DNA of 64,000 nt from DASPLX01 sp035627375 (GTDB lineage: Bacteria; Pseudomonadota; Gammaproteobacteria; Burkholderiales; Burkholderiaceae_D): positions 1 through 64,000 of the forward strand of contig DASPLX010000046.1 of assembly GCA_035627375.1 (NCBI GenBank), given 5' to 3'. Positions 25,822-34,082 of this stretch are shown here, piece by piece. The notes beneath the pieces were generated by a model, which saw nothing but the letters and a program-made list of their open reading frames with translations, ran no database searches and was not told the DNA's origin. A program made the position numbers and the translations under genes. Position 1 is the stretch's first letter, and the number at the start of each line of letters is the position of its first letter.

Positions 25822-26205
25822 GATTGGTATGGATGGCGTGGGTTGCAAAGGGATGGAACCCGCGCGCCACTTCCAAGCACGACGACCGCGCAGGACTTGA
25901 AGACTCGCGGCCGCCGTTCGGGCGCGGGGTTCGAGTCCAAGCATCACTTGCGCGGCGGACATTTACAACGCGAAAGATGTAACACAAACTTTCCGCGTGT
26001 AACGGATGCAAATTAACTTGCGCGCCACGCGGAAATCTGTTTTCAGGGTTCTTGGTGCGTGAAGAAGGAATGAAGTGCGGCTTGCGCCAGGCACGGAGGG
26101 AGTTTCCACGCGGCGGGATAAGAAGCGCCCGGGCATCGCGGCCCGCAGCCTCGGATTCTTGCGTCCCCGGCTTATCCGGACGACCGCGCCCGCGTGGACG
26201 AGAAA
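25822..26205. other. Gene-free stretch upstream of the metzincin gene
   Basis: I see no credible gene here. It holds the promoter side of the protease gene, a 10-bp inverted repeat at 25990-26035 listed separately, and the left boundary of the low-GC block that begins near 26190. Confidence 0.6.
25990..26035. repeat. Long intergenic hairpin
   Basis: Perfect 10-bp arms TTTCCGCGTG (25990-25999) and CACGCGGAAA (26026-26035) enclose 26 bases that contain an inner GCAA/TTGC pairing around ATTAAC. The result is a two-step stem with a small AT-rich tip. It stands about 170 bases upstream of the protease gene and 170 bases past the end of the low-GC gene. It could be a terminator for the latter or a folded leader. 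Confidence 0.5.
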
Positions 26206-26838
26206 TTAGATTGTCGTAAATGCGCGGTGAATCAAGTTGTACAATTTGTTTTCAGTGGCAGTCTCGGCATCGACGCGCTTTACGAATGCATGCACATCGG
26301 TAGGCCAATCATTGGCTTTCAGAACCTCTGCGTTTTCTTGTTCCAACAAAAATTTCTGAAGACGCGATGCGTCGTAGGCGTATAAAAAAGGCTCATCTTT
26401 TTCTCCGAGATAGACGGTTTCCATTCCTTTTTTCCCAATGAATTCTTTTAGTTTGTCTGGATCTGTCTCGCAAGAATTCTTGATGGTGCTCACCGGAAGA
26501 TAACCCATGAGCTTCTTCGTTCCAACATCGAAAAGGTCATTCAAGAACTTGTTCTTGTCCATGGAACACTTGGATGAGAGTACGCCAGTAATTGAGTCGG
26601 GATCGATCATGTCGCATCGATCCTCATGAAAAGGAATAGACCCGCCTTCCGTTTCCTTCTCAAGGAATTGAATTTCATTGATGTTGTCATCATTGATAAC
26701 GTTAAGCTCAAATTTGGTATGGTTTATATTTTCTTGAACCTCGTGATCCTCTGGTGAAAGTATGATGGTTTTCTCCTCCTCTACTTCCTGTGAAGGAGAG
26801 ATAATCATGGGCATGGCGGAAGAGATGCGGGGAAGCAT
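26206..26838 (-). CDS. Low-GC orphan protein of unknown function
   Basis: 210-aa soluble acidic protein with no signal peptide, no membrane helix and no family I recognise. Codon use is strikingly unlike the neighbours: AT-rich third positions, many Lys, Asn, Ile and Asp. The first 50 residues are Glu-rich and probably disordered (QEVEEEKTIILSPEDHEVQ); the C-terminal half looks folded (KKLMGYLPVSTIKNSC, FLYAYDASRLQKFLLEQENA). I start at the ATG at 26838, which has AAAGGA six bases upstream; GTG at 26853 is the alternative. It is most likely acquired DNA; an effector, immunity or phage-derived role is possible but unsupported. Confidence 0.7.
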   Translation of the reverse strand: MLPRISSAMPMIISPSQEVEEEKTIILSPEDHEVQENINHTKFELNVINDDNINEIQFLEKETEGGSIPFHEDRCDMIDPDSITGVLSSKCSMDKNKFLNDLFDVGTKKLMGYLPVSTIKNSCETDPDKLKEFIGKKGMETVYLGEKDEPFLYAYDASRLQKFLLEQENAEVLKANDWPTDVHAFVKRVDAETATENKLYNLIHRAFTTI

Positions 26839-26927
26839 TGGCATTCCTTTCACGAATTAATAGTCCTTAATGGCAACACGCTTCTTTTTCTTAGTGGAAT
26901 AAATACACGCTCCGTTCATTCCAAATG

Positions 26928-26961
26928 AAAAAACGGCGGACCAGATACATCCGGGCCGCCG
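26928..26961 (-). terminator. Rho-independent terminator of acs
   Basis: Read on the minus strand, a CGGCGG...CCGCCG stem (26934-26939 with 26956-26961) is followed by a run of six T. It lies 19 bases after the acs stop codon. Confidence 0.85.
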
Positions 26962-26980
26962 CCTCCGCCTTTCAAAAATA

Positions 26981-28963
26981 TTACTGCGCCTGCTTCAACT
27001 GCTCCAGGATCGCCGGATTCTCGAGCGTCGAGATATCCTGCGTGATCTCCTCGCCCTTCGCGATCACGCGCAGCAGGCGGCGCATGATCTTGCCGGAGCG
27101 CGTCTTCGGCAAGTTGTCGCCGAAGCGCAATTCCTTTGGCTTGGCGATCGGACCGATTTCCTTCGCCACCCACTCGCGCAATTCCTTCGCGATCTGCCTG
27201 GCTTCGTCGCCGACCGGGCGCGAGCGCTTCAGCACCACGAAGGCGCAGATCGATTCGCCGGTCGTGTCATCCGGCTTGCCGACCACGGCCGCTTCGGCCA
27301 CCAGCGGATTGGCGACCAGCGCCGATTCGATTTCCATCGTGCCGAGACGATGGCCGGAGACGTTGAGCACGTCGTCGATGCGGCCGGTGATGGTGAAGTA
27401 GCCGGTGTCCTTGTTGCGGATCGAGCCGTCGCCGGCGAGATAGAGCTTGCCGCCGAGCTCGGCGGGGAAATAGCTCTTCTTGAAGCGTTCCGGATCGCCC
27501 CAGATGGTGCGGATCATGGACGGCCAGGGGCGCTTGACGACCAGGATGCCGCCCTGCCCGTTCGGCAAGTCGTGGCCGGTCTCGTCCACGATCGCGGCCA
27601 TGATGCCCGGCAGCGGCAGGGTGCAGGAGCCCGGCACCAGCGGCGTCGCGCCCGGCAGCGGGCTGATCATGTGGCCGCCGGTCTCGGTCTGCCAGAAGGT
27701 GTCGGCGATCGGACATTGCTCACGGCCGACGTTCTTGTAGTACCACATCCAGGCTTCCGGATTGATCGGCTCGCCCACCGAACCGAGCAGGCGCAGGCTC
27801 GACAAGTCGTACTTGTTGGGGTGGATATTGGCGTCGGCCTCGGCGGCCTTGATCAGCGAGCGGATCGCGGTGGGCGCCGTGTAGAAGATCGTGGCCTTGT
27901 GCCTCTGGATCATCTCCCAGAAGCGGCCGGCGTTCGGATAGGTCGGCACGCCTTCGAACACGATCTCGGTCGCGCCGACCGCGAGCGGGCCGTAGGCGAT
28001 ATAGGTGTGGCCCGTGACCCAGCCGATGTCGGCGGTGCACCAGAAGACGTCGGAGGGCTTGATGTCGAAGGTCCACTTCATCGTCAGCGCGGCCCACAGC
28101 AGGTAGCCGCCGGTCGAGTGCTGCACGCCCTTCGGCTTGCCGGTCGAGCCGGAGGTATAGAGGATGAAGAGCGGATGCTCGGCGCTCACCCATTCCGGTT
28201 CGCAGGTGTCGGATTGCTTGTCGACCACGTCATGCAGCCAGAGATCGCGGCCGGCGACGAAATCGACCTTGCCGCCGGTGCGCTTGTAGACCAGCACATT
28301 CTTGATGCCTTCGCAGCCGCCCATGGCGATCGCTTCATCGACGATCGCTTTCAAGGGCAAGTGCTTGCCGCCGCGCACCTGTTCGTCGGCGGTGATGACG
28401 GCCGCCGCGCCGGCGTCGATGATGCGTTCCTGCAGCGACTTGGCGGAGAAGCCGCCGAACACGACCGAATGCGTGGCGCCGATGCGCGCGCAGGCCTGCA
28501 TCGCGGCCACGCCGTCGATCGACATCGGCATGTAGATGACGACGCGGTCCCCCTTCTTGATGCCGAGCGACTTCAAGCCGTTGGCGAAGCGGCAGACGCG
28601 CGCATGGAGCTCGCGGTAGCTGACGTTCGTGACGCGGCCGTCGTCCGTCTCGAAGATGATCGCGGTCTTGTCGGCATTGCCGTTCTGGAGGTTGCGGTCG
28701 AGACAGTTATAGGAGGCGTTGAGCTGGCCGTCCTCGAACCACTTGTAGAACGGCGCTTCGGATTCGTTGAGCGTCTTCGTGAACGGCTTGTGCCATTCGA
28801 CGTGCTCGCGCGCCAGCCGCGCCCAGAATCCCTCGTAATCGCGCTCGGCCTCGGCGCATAGCGCGCGGTAGGCTTCCATGCCCGATATCGTCGCTTTCTC
28901 GACGAAGGACGCGGGCGGCGGAAACACGCGGGTTTCCTGCTTCAGGCTTTCGATCTCGGACAT
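26981..28963 (-). CDS. acs: Acetyl-CoA synthetase
   Basis: 660 aa, the usual length. It makes acetyl-CoA from acetate, ATP and CoA through acetyl-AMP. Seen are the P-loop YTSGSTGKPKG, the acetate-pocket region WCTADIGWVTGHTYI, DTFWQTETGGHMISP, GRIDDVLNVSGHRLGT and the C-terminal PKTRSGKIMRR, whose Lys is the known acetylation switch. The ATG at 28963 has AGGGGAGA before it; the frame from 29035 has no such site. A terminator follows the gene. The upstream 276 bases are shared with the divergent UPF0114 gene and must hold both promoters. Confidence 0.97.
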   Translation of the reverse strand: MSEIESLKQETRVFPPPASFVEKATISGMEAYRALCAEAERDYEGFWARLAREHVEWHKPFTKTLNESEAPFYKWFEDGQLNASYNCLDRNLQNGNADKTAIIFETDDGRVTNVSYRELHARVCRFANGLKSLGIKKGDRVVIYMPMSIDGVAAMQACARIGATHSVVFGGFSAKSLQERIIDAGAAAVITADEQVRGGKHLPLKAIVDEAIAMGGCEGIKNVLVYKRTGGKVDFVAGRDLWLHDVVDKQSDTCEPEWVSAEHPLFILYTSGSTGKPKGVQHSTGGYLLWAALTMKWTFDIKPSDVFWCTADIGWVTGHTYIAYGPLAVGATEIVFEGVPTYPNAGRFWEMIQRHKATIFYTAPTAIRSLIKAAEADANIHPNKYDLSSLRLLGSVGEPINPEAWMWYYKNVGREQCPIADTFWQTETGGHMISPLPGATPLVPGSCTLPLPGIMAAIVDETGHDLPNGQGGILVVKRPWPSMIRTIWGDPERFKKSYFPAELGGKLYLAGDGSIRNKDTGYFTITGRIDDVLNVSGHRLGTMEIESALVANPLVAEAAVVGKPDDTTGESICAFVVLKRSRPVGDEARQIAKELREWVAKEIGPIAKPKELRFGDNLPKTRSGKIMRRLLRVIAKGEEITQDISTLENPAILEQLKQAQ

Positions 28964-29239
28964 GCTGTCTCCCCTTCTAATCAACTCGATTGCGGATTTG
29001 AATGCATTTGACAATAAAGTTTGACACTTACTCAACCCTTACATAGCGCCTGCGGAAGTGAAATTTTCCGCATCGCACAAAATCAAAACCGGTCTGCATA
29101 CCACTCGACAAGCCGGCGCAAGAAACCCATACCGCTGTGCTCGCTCGGCAAATCTTGCTGCATTGCGTCCGATCGCACAAGGGGGAGGCGCTGGTAAAAT
29201 GACGGCTTCGATTTTTCTTTCCCCCTGGAAAAGCAATCA

Positions 29240-29854
29240 ATGAAACTCAACGAGACATCCAATCCTACTCGCCCGATCCGTCCCCTGCCCAACCTGATCT
29301 TCATGAGCCGGTGGCTGCAATTGCCGCTGTATCTCGGCTTGATCCTGGCGCAGTGCGTCTATGTCTACAACTTCTGGGCCGAATTGGTCAGCCTGATCAG
29401 CGCGGCGATGGGCAACGAGCATGCGCTCAAGCATATTCTCGAAGCCGTCACCGTACCCGGGACTCCGCTGCCCTCCAAGCTGAACGAGACCACGGTCATG
29501 CTGGTCGTGCTCGGCCTGATCGACGTGGTCATGATCTCGAATCTGCTCATCATGGTGATCGTCGGCGGCTACGAGACCTTCGTCTCGCGCATGCATCTGG
29601 AAAGCCATCCCGATCAGCCGGAATGGTTGTCGCATGTGAATGCCTCGGTGCTGAAAGTCAAACTGGCGACGGCGATCATCGGCATCTCGTCGATCCATCT
29701 GCTCAAGACGTTCATCAATGCGGCCAATTACTCGGAAAAGACGCTGATCGCGCAGACGATCATCCACATCACCTTCCTGTTCTCGGCTATCGCGATCGCT
29801 TACTGCGACCGCCTCATGTCCGCGCCGCAGGCCCCTGCCAAAAATTCCCACTGA
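29240..29854 (+). CDS. UPF0114 (YqhA/TIGR00645) inner-membrane protein
   Basis: 204 aa with four hydrophobic segments: about 25-50 (LQLPLYLGLILAQCVYVYNF), 85-108 (VMLVVLGLIDVVMISNLLIMV), 140-158 and 170-190. VGGYETFVSRMHLESHPDQPEWLSHVN is a conserved signature of the family. The function is unknown, though relatives form a conserved inner-membrane family. It precedes fumarase by 27 bases and is probably co-transcribed with it. Confidence 0.9.
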   Translation: MKLNETSNPTRPIRPLPNLIFMSRWLQLPLYLGLILAQCVYVYNFWAELVSLISAAMGNEHALKHILEAVTVPGTPLPSKLNETTVMLVVLGLIDVVMISNLLIMVIVGGYETFVSRMHLESHPDQPEWLSHVNASVLKVKLATAIIGISSIHLLKTFINAANYSEKTLIAQTIIHITFLFSAIAIAYCDRLMSAPQAPAKNSH

Positions 29855-29881
29855 TTCTCACCGACCCAAGCAGGCATCATC

Positions 29882-31417
29882 ATGACCATCATCAAGCAAG
29901 ACGACCTGATCGAATCCGTCGCGGCCGCGCTGCAATACATCAGCTACTACCATCCGGCCGATTACATCGCCCACCTGGCGCGCGCCTACGAGGCGGAAAA
30001 AAGCCCGGCAGCCAAGGATGCGATCGCGCAGATCCTGACCAATTCGCGCATGTGCGCCGAAGGCAGGCGCCCGATCTGCCAGGACACCGGCATCGTCAAC
30101 GTCTTCCTGAAGATCGGCATGGAGGTGCGCTTCGAGGGCTTCAAGGGCTCGATCGAGGATGCGGTCAACGAGGGCGTGCGCCGCGGCTACCTGAACAAGG
30201 ACAACGTGCTGCGCGCCTCGGTGCTGTCCGATCCGATCTTCGATCGCAAGAACACCAAGGACAACACGCCGGCCGTGATCCACATGACGCTGGTGCCGGG
30301 CAATACGGTCGACGTCACGGTCGCGGCCAAGGGCGGCGGCTCGGAAAACAAGTCCAAGTTCATCATGATGAATCCGAGCGACAACCTGGTCGACTGGGTG
30401 CTGAAGACGGTGCCGACGATGGGCGCCGGCTGGTGCCCGCCGGGCATGCTCGGCCTCGGCATCGGCGGCACGGCGGAAAAGGCCATGCTGCTGGCGAAGG
30501 AAGCGCTGATGGACGACATCGACATGTACGAACTGCTGCAGCGCGGCCCGCAGAACAAGCTGGAGGAGCTGCGCATCGAGCTGTATGAGAAGGTCAACGC
30601 GCTCGGCATCGGCGCCCAGGGCCTGGGCGGCCTGACCACCGTGCTCGACGTGAAGATCAAGACCTATCCGACGCATGCGGCCTCGAAGCCGGTCGCCATG
30701 ATCCCGAACTGCGCCGCCACCCGCCACGCGCATTTCGTGCTCGACGGCTCCGGCGCAAGCTATATCGAACCGCCGGCGCTCTCCGCCTGGCCGGACGTGC
30801 ACTGGACGGCCGACACCGAGAAATCCAAGCGCGTCGACCTGAACACGCTGACCAAGGAAGAAGTCGCTTCCTGGAAGCCGGGCCAGACGCTGCTCTTGAA
30901 CGGCAAGATGCTGACCGGCCGCGACGCCGCGCACAAGCGCATCCAGGACATGCTGGCCAAGGGCGAGACCCTGCCGGTCGACTTCACCAACCGCGTGATC
31001 TACTACGTCGGCCCGGTCGATCCGGTGCGCGACGAAGTCGTCGGCCCGGCCGGCCCGACCACGGCCACGCGCATGGACAAGTTCACCGACATGATGCTCG
31101 AGAAGACCGGCCTGATCGCGATGATCGGCAAGGCCGAGCGCGGCCCGGTCGCGATCGAATCGATCAAGAACCACAAGTCGGCCTACCTGATGGCGGTCGG
31201 CGGCGCGGCCTACCTCGTCTCCAAGGCGATCAAGGGCGCCAAGGTGGTCGGCTTCGAGGATCTCGGCATGGAAGCGATCTATGAATTCGACGTCACCGAC
31301 ATGCCGGTGACGGTGGCGGTCGATTCCAATGGCGTCTCAGTGCACAACACCGGGCCGAAGGAATGGCAGGAGCGCATCGCCGCCAAGGATTTCAAGATTC
31401 CGGTCACGACGGCTTGA
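29882..31417 (+). CDS. Class I (iron-sulfur) fumarate hydratase
   Basis: 511 aa, homodimeric [4Fe-4S] enzyme converting fumarate and malate in the TCA cycle. Family motifs include SRMCAEGRRPICQDTGI, KGGGSENKSKF, CPPGMLGLGIGGTAEKAM, IPNCAATRHAHF and GPTTATRMDKFTD. Cluster Cys candidates are those in RMCAEG, CPPG and PNCAATR. It is slightly shorter than E. coli FumA but carries both the alpha- and beta-type parts. It sits in the usual Burkholderiales order, after UPF0114 and 24 bases before murI. Confidence 0.95.
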   Translation: MTIIKQDDLIESVAAALQYISYYHPADYIAHLARAYEAEKSPAAKDAIAQILTNSRMCAEGRRPICQDTGIVNVFLKIGMEVRFEGFKGSIEDAVNEGVRRGYLNKDNVLRASVLSDPIFDRKNTKDNTPAVIHMTLVPGNTVDVTVAAKGGGSENKSKFIMMNPSDNLVDWVLKTVPTMGAGWCPPGMLGLGIGGTAEKAMLLAKEALMDDIDMYELLQRGPQNKLEELRIELYEKVNALGIGAQGLGGLTTVLDVKIKTYPTHAASKPVAMIPNCAATRHAHFVLDGSGASYIEPPALSAWPDVHWTADTEKSKRVDLNTLTKEEVASWKPGQTLLLNGKMLTGRDAAHKRIQDMLAKGETLPVDFTNRVIYYVGPVDPVRDEVVGPAGPTTATRMDKFTDMMLEKTGLIAMIGKAERGPVAIESIKNHKSAYLMAVGGAAYLVSKAIKGAKVVGFEDLGMEAIYEFDVTDMPVTVAVDSNGVSVHNTGPKEWQERIAAKDFKIPVTTA

Positions 31418-31441
31418 TGCCACGCGGCTCATCGCGCTTCG

Positions 31442-32272
31442 ATGCAAGACCATCGTGAAGCCCTCGCGCCGATAGGAGACCAGCCTATCGGCGTTTTCGA
31501 TTCCGGACTCGGCGGCTTGTCGGTGCTGCGGCACATCCGCGCGCTGCTGCCGCATGAAGACGTGCTGTATTTCGCCGATTCCGGCTTCGTGCCGTACGGC
31601 GGACGGCCGGACCACGAGATCGCCGAGCGCTCGCTCGCGGTGGCGGACTTCCTGCAGCGGCAAGGCATCAAGGCGCTGGTGGTGGCTTGCAACACCGCCA
31701 CCGCAGCCGCCATCAAGGCTTTGCGCGCGCGCTATCCCGCGCTGCCGCTAGTCGGCGTGGAGCCGGGATTGAAACCGGCGGCCGCGCTCACGCAAACGAA
31801 GACCGTCGGCGTCCTGGCCACCGAAAGTACGCTCGCCAGCGCCAAGTTCGCAGCGCTGCGCGACGAGCTCGCGGCCGCGACCGGCGTGCGTTTCCTGAGC
31901 CAGCCTTGCGTCGGCCTGGTCGAGCAGATCGAGAAAGGCGAGCTGCAGTCGGCCGCGACCGCGCTGCTGGTCAAGCGCTATGTCGCGCCGCTGCTGGAAC
32001 AAGGCGCCGACACGCTGGTGCTCGGCTGCACCCACTATCCCTTCGTGCAAGCGCTGATCGAGGAAGTGGCGGCGCGTCCGGTCGCGATCGTCGACACCGG
32101 CGAAGCCGTGGCCAGGCAACTGGCCCGTCTGCTGGCCCAGCACGGGTTGCAGCACCAGTCAGAGGCGCCCGGCGCCCTGCATGCCTACGCGACCGGCAGC
32201 GTCAGCACCCTGGAAAACGGATTCGCCCGGCTGTTGCGGCTGGACATTGCCGTCGCGCCGATTGCGAACTGA
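31442..32272 (+). CDS. murI: Glutamate racemase
   Basis: 276 aa. It supplies D-glutamate for peptidoglycan by a two-base mechanism. The two catalytic Cys are Cys83 in VACNTATA and Cys196 in GCTHYPF; the N-terminal PIGVFDSGLGGLSVLR and YFADSGFVPYG are also diagnostic (many relatives have D in place of F in the last motif). It follows fumarase closely and is probably the last gene of that transcript. Confidence 0.96.
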   Translation: MQDHREALAPIGDQPIGVFDSGLGGLSVLRHIRALLPHEDVLYFADSGFVPYGGRPDHEIAERSLAVADFLQRQGIKALVVACNTATAAAIKALRARYPALPLVGVEPGLKPAAALTQTKTVGVLATESTLASAKFAALRDELAAATGVRFLSQPCVGLVEQIEKGELQSAATALLVKRYVAPLLEQGADTLVLGCTHYPFVQALIEEVAARPVAIVDTGEAVARQLARLLAQHGLQHQSEAPGALHAYATGSVSTLENGFARLLRLDIAVAPIAN

Positions 32273-32380
32273 CTCCCTGCCCGCCGTTCCCGCGAGCAAG
32301 GCCCCTCTTGATTGACCCCGCCAGTGGAACCGGCTACATTCCGCTCTGGTGCTGAACACACCATTACACACAGCGGCCTG

Positions 32381-32426
32381 AACTGCGGCCAAAAACGCAG
32401 TTTTCGCGTCCATAGCTTGTCTATGG
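32381..32426 (+). repeat. Folded leader/attenuator-like hairpins before symE-like gene
   Basis: AACTGCG (32381-32387) pairs perfectly with CGCAGTT (32396-32402) and is followed by T bases, like an intrinsic terminator. CCATAG/CTATGG (32410-32415 and 32421-32426) forms a second hairpin. Further down CCC-GAAA-GGG, AGCT...AGCT and CCCCT...AGGGG can also pair before the AGGAGG at 32543. The 281-base gap therefore looks like a structured RNA. Confidence 0.55.
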
Positions 32427-32553
32427 CCGGGTAGCGCGCAGCCATACAAGACCCGAAAGGGAAAAGCTGCGGGCCGTAGCTGTGTGCGGTGTTCAAGTAC
32501 CTGGCCGCCCCTCTGAACAGGGGGCAAATTGAACAAACACACAGGAGGCCGCC

Positions 32554-32832
32554 TTGGCTGCTCAACAAAACCCCTTCCGCCCGTCGCGCTTATACACGAT
32601 ACGCGGCGACCGTTACGCCTACCAACTGCAAACCTGGCCGATGCCGCCCAAGGTCCCGTTCCTGTATCTGCGCGGCTATTGGATCGAACGAGAAGCCGGG
32701 TTCGGGATCGGCCAGCGCGTGCAAATCCAGGTCGCGGACCAGCGCATCGTCATCGTGCCGGCGCCCTCCTCCCACGGGCCCGAAAATCCGCTGGCACATC
32801 GGATTTGCCAGCCTCCCGGGAATTTTGTATAA
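32554..32832 (+). CDS. SymE-like toxin (type I toxin-antitoxin family)
   Basis: 92 aa. The core MPPKVPFLYLRGYWIEREAGFGIGQ...VQIQVADQRIVIVPA matches SymE-family proteins, which have an AbrB-like fold; E. coli SymE is an SOS-induced toxin controlled by the antisense RNA SymR. The start is TTG at 32554 with AGGAGG five bases upstream. It follows a long folded leader, as expected for an RNA-regulated toxin. Its TAA stop lies inside the -10 box of the tRNA-His promoter. A LexA box was not found. Gene identity is good; toxicity is inferred. Confidence 0.75.
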   Translation: MAAQQNPFRPSRLYTIRGDRYAYQLQTWPMPPKVPFLYLRGYWIEREAGFGIGQRVQIQVADQRIVIVPAPSSHGPENPLAHRICQPPGNFV

Positions 32833-32833
32833 T
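32805..32833 (+). promoter_or_regulatory. Sigma-70 promoter of tRNA-His
   Basis: TTGCCA (32805-32810) and TATAAT (32828-32833) are separated by exactly 17 bases. The predicted start lies about 40 bases before the tRNA. The -10 box overlaps the stop codon of the SymE-like gene. Confidence 0.85.
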
Positions 32834-32880
32834 CTCAAGCTTTCCTTGGTGCCCGCCACCGGGGAGAATCGTCTTGCAGT

Positions 32881-32957
32881 GGTGGCCGTAGCTCAGTTGG
32901 TAGAGTCCAGGATTGTGATTCCTGTCGTCGTGGGTTCGAGTCCCATCGGCCACCCCA
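32881..32957 (+). tRNA. tRNA-His (GTG)
   Basis: The cloverleaf folds with acceptor GTGGCCG/CGGCCAC, anticodon loop TTGTGAT (anticodon GTG, His) and T-loop TTCGAGT. The extra G at position -1 (32881), diagnostic of tRNA-His, pairs with C73. The CCA end (32955-32957) is encoded. A strong promoter precedes it and a terminator follows. Confidence 0.97.
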
Positions 32958-32969
32958 GAAAATTCATGC

Positions 32970-32999
32970 AAAAAGCCCGGTCCTTGGACTGGGCTTTTT
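32970..32999 (+). terminator. Terminator of tRNA-His
   Basis: AAAAAGCCC (32970-32978) pairs with GGGCTTTTT (32991-32999) around a further GTCC/GGAC stem, ending in a T-run. The A and T tails make it work in both directions, so it may also serve the convergent dioxygenase gene. Confidence 0.9.
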
Positions 33000-33002
33000 G
33001 CT

Positions 33003-33848
33003 TTACTCGCCACCCATCCCCATGACCAAGCCCTCGATCGTATGCGCTTGGGTGATCGGTTCGAGTTCATTCACCACGCGGCACGCGAGATGCCGCTTCG
33101 CATGTTGCGGCAGGCGGTCGAAAAACGCTTTCGTCATCTGCAGATCATGCTTTTCCGCGTTGCGCGCATCGGGGGCATCCGCGCCCAGCACAAAGACGGG
33201 GCGCGATTGGCTGGACCGATTTGCCGTGCCTCGATGGATGGTCAGTGCCGAGCGGGCGGAGATGTCGCCCATCTTGGGCATTTTTTTCTGGGCGCGCGCC
33301 TCATAACGGTGATAGAGCGATTTCGGGGGAAACATCCCGCCGGCGCAGCCGGAAAGATCATCCCACTGCGTGCCGACGGCGATCTCAAACGGGCCCATGT
33401 CTTCCGTCACGTCCACCGTGGTGATGTTGAAGGCGAGCGAGTTGAGGCGTCTGCCGATCTGTGTTGCTTCCGGCGACGGGAAGTCGCGATGCCACGGCTG
33501 GTCGGCTGATCCTGGGCCGGGAACGTCGAAGCCGGCTTCGACGACCTGGTAATCGGCGCCGAGTATCGATTCGCATACGGCAATCACCCATGGATGGGTG
33601 ACGATGTCGACAAACCCGCGTATGCGTTCCGGATGGACTTCGACATAGAAGCGGTTAGGACCGCGCGCCAGCGCGCCGCCCGGCCGGGCCAGGGCTTCCG
33701 CGAAAAGCTGGTCGATATCTTCGCGCAATCGGCATACCCACTGCCTGTCGAAGGCGGCCTGGAGTCCGATGATGCCGTCGCCATACAGTCCGCCCATGAT
33801 GTCGGCGGCATCGAATTGAGGAAGGCGGGGCTGCAATACTGCACTCAT
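33003..33848 (-). CDS. Phytanoyl-CoA dioxygenase (PhyH) family protein
   Basis: 281-aa Fe(II)/2-oxoglutarate-dependent oxygenase. The facial triad can be placed at HRDFP (His, Asp) and a later HRGTANRSSQSRP (His, with the 2-OG-binding Arg after it). VDVTEDMGPFEIAVGTQ is typical of PhyH members that hydroxylate small molecules. I start at the ATG at 33848, with AGGA eight bases upstream. It is divergent from the arsR-type gene, with an operator-like repeat in between. The substrate is unknown. Confidence 0.82.
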   Translation of the reverse strand: MSAVLQPRLPQFDAADIMGGLYGDGIIGLQAAFDRQWVCRLREDIDQLFAEALARPGGALARGPNRFYVEVHPERIRGFVDIVTHPWVIAVCESILGADYQVVEAGFDVPGPGSADQPWHRDFPSPEATQIGRRLNSLAFNITTVDVTEDMGPFEIAVGTQWDDLSGCAGGMFPPKSLYHRYEARAQKKMPKMGDISARSALTIHRGTANRSSQSRPVFVLGADAPDARNAEKHDLQMTKAFFDRLPQHAKRHLACRVVNELEPITQAHTIEGLVMGMGGE

Positions 33849-34047
33849 GAATGTCATCCTTGATGGTCTGCGGTGGGAAATGCGCCGGCGGGACGGCGAT
33901 CGGGCACCGGGAAATGTTTCTCGATACGGCAGGGACATGGGTTGCCGTGCGGATAAAGACCAGCCGGAACTGAAAAAGTGCCCGGATCAGGCTTTTTGCT
34001 TTTGGGTTGATGCTTGACATTCAACCTCGACGCCCCGATAATTCGCG

Positions 34048-34073
34048 CATATGTGCACATAAATGCACAAATA
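34048..34073 (+). promoter_or_regulatory. Operator-like repeat O1 before the ArsR-type gene
   Basis: ATATGTGCACAT followed by AAATGCAC shares the pattern ATATGTGCA-n-AT-n3-TGCAC with a second copy at 34469-34494. It ends ten bases before the regulator's ATG, so binding would block its own transcription. Confidence 0.65.
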
Positions 34074-34082
34074 ACCGTCAAC

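Noticed and set aside
26981..28861. Long plus-strand frames across acs
   Set aside because: Mirror frames of a conserved housekeeping gene.
29008..29049. Two TTGACA boxes upstream of the UPF0114 gene as a sigma-70 promoter
   Set aside because: Neither is followed by a -10 box at 16-18 bases; left uncalled.
32381..32426. Riboswitch
   Set aside because: Hairpins are evident but no known aptamer core could be recognised; reported only as a folded leader.
32159..32542. Minus-strand frames over the SymE leader
   Set aside because: No ribosome site or family; the region fits a structured RNA better than a protein gene.
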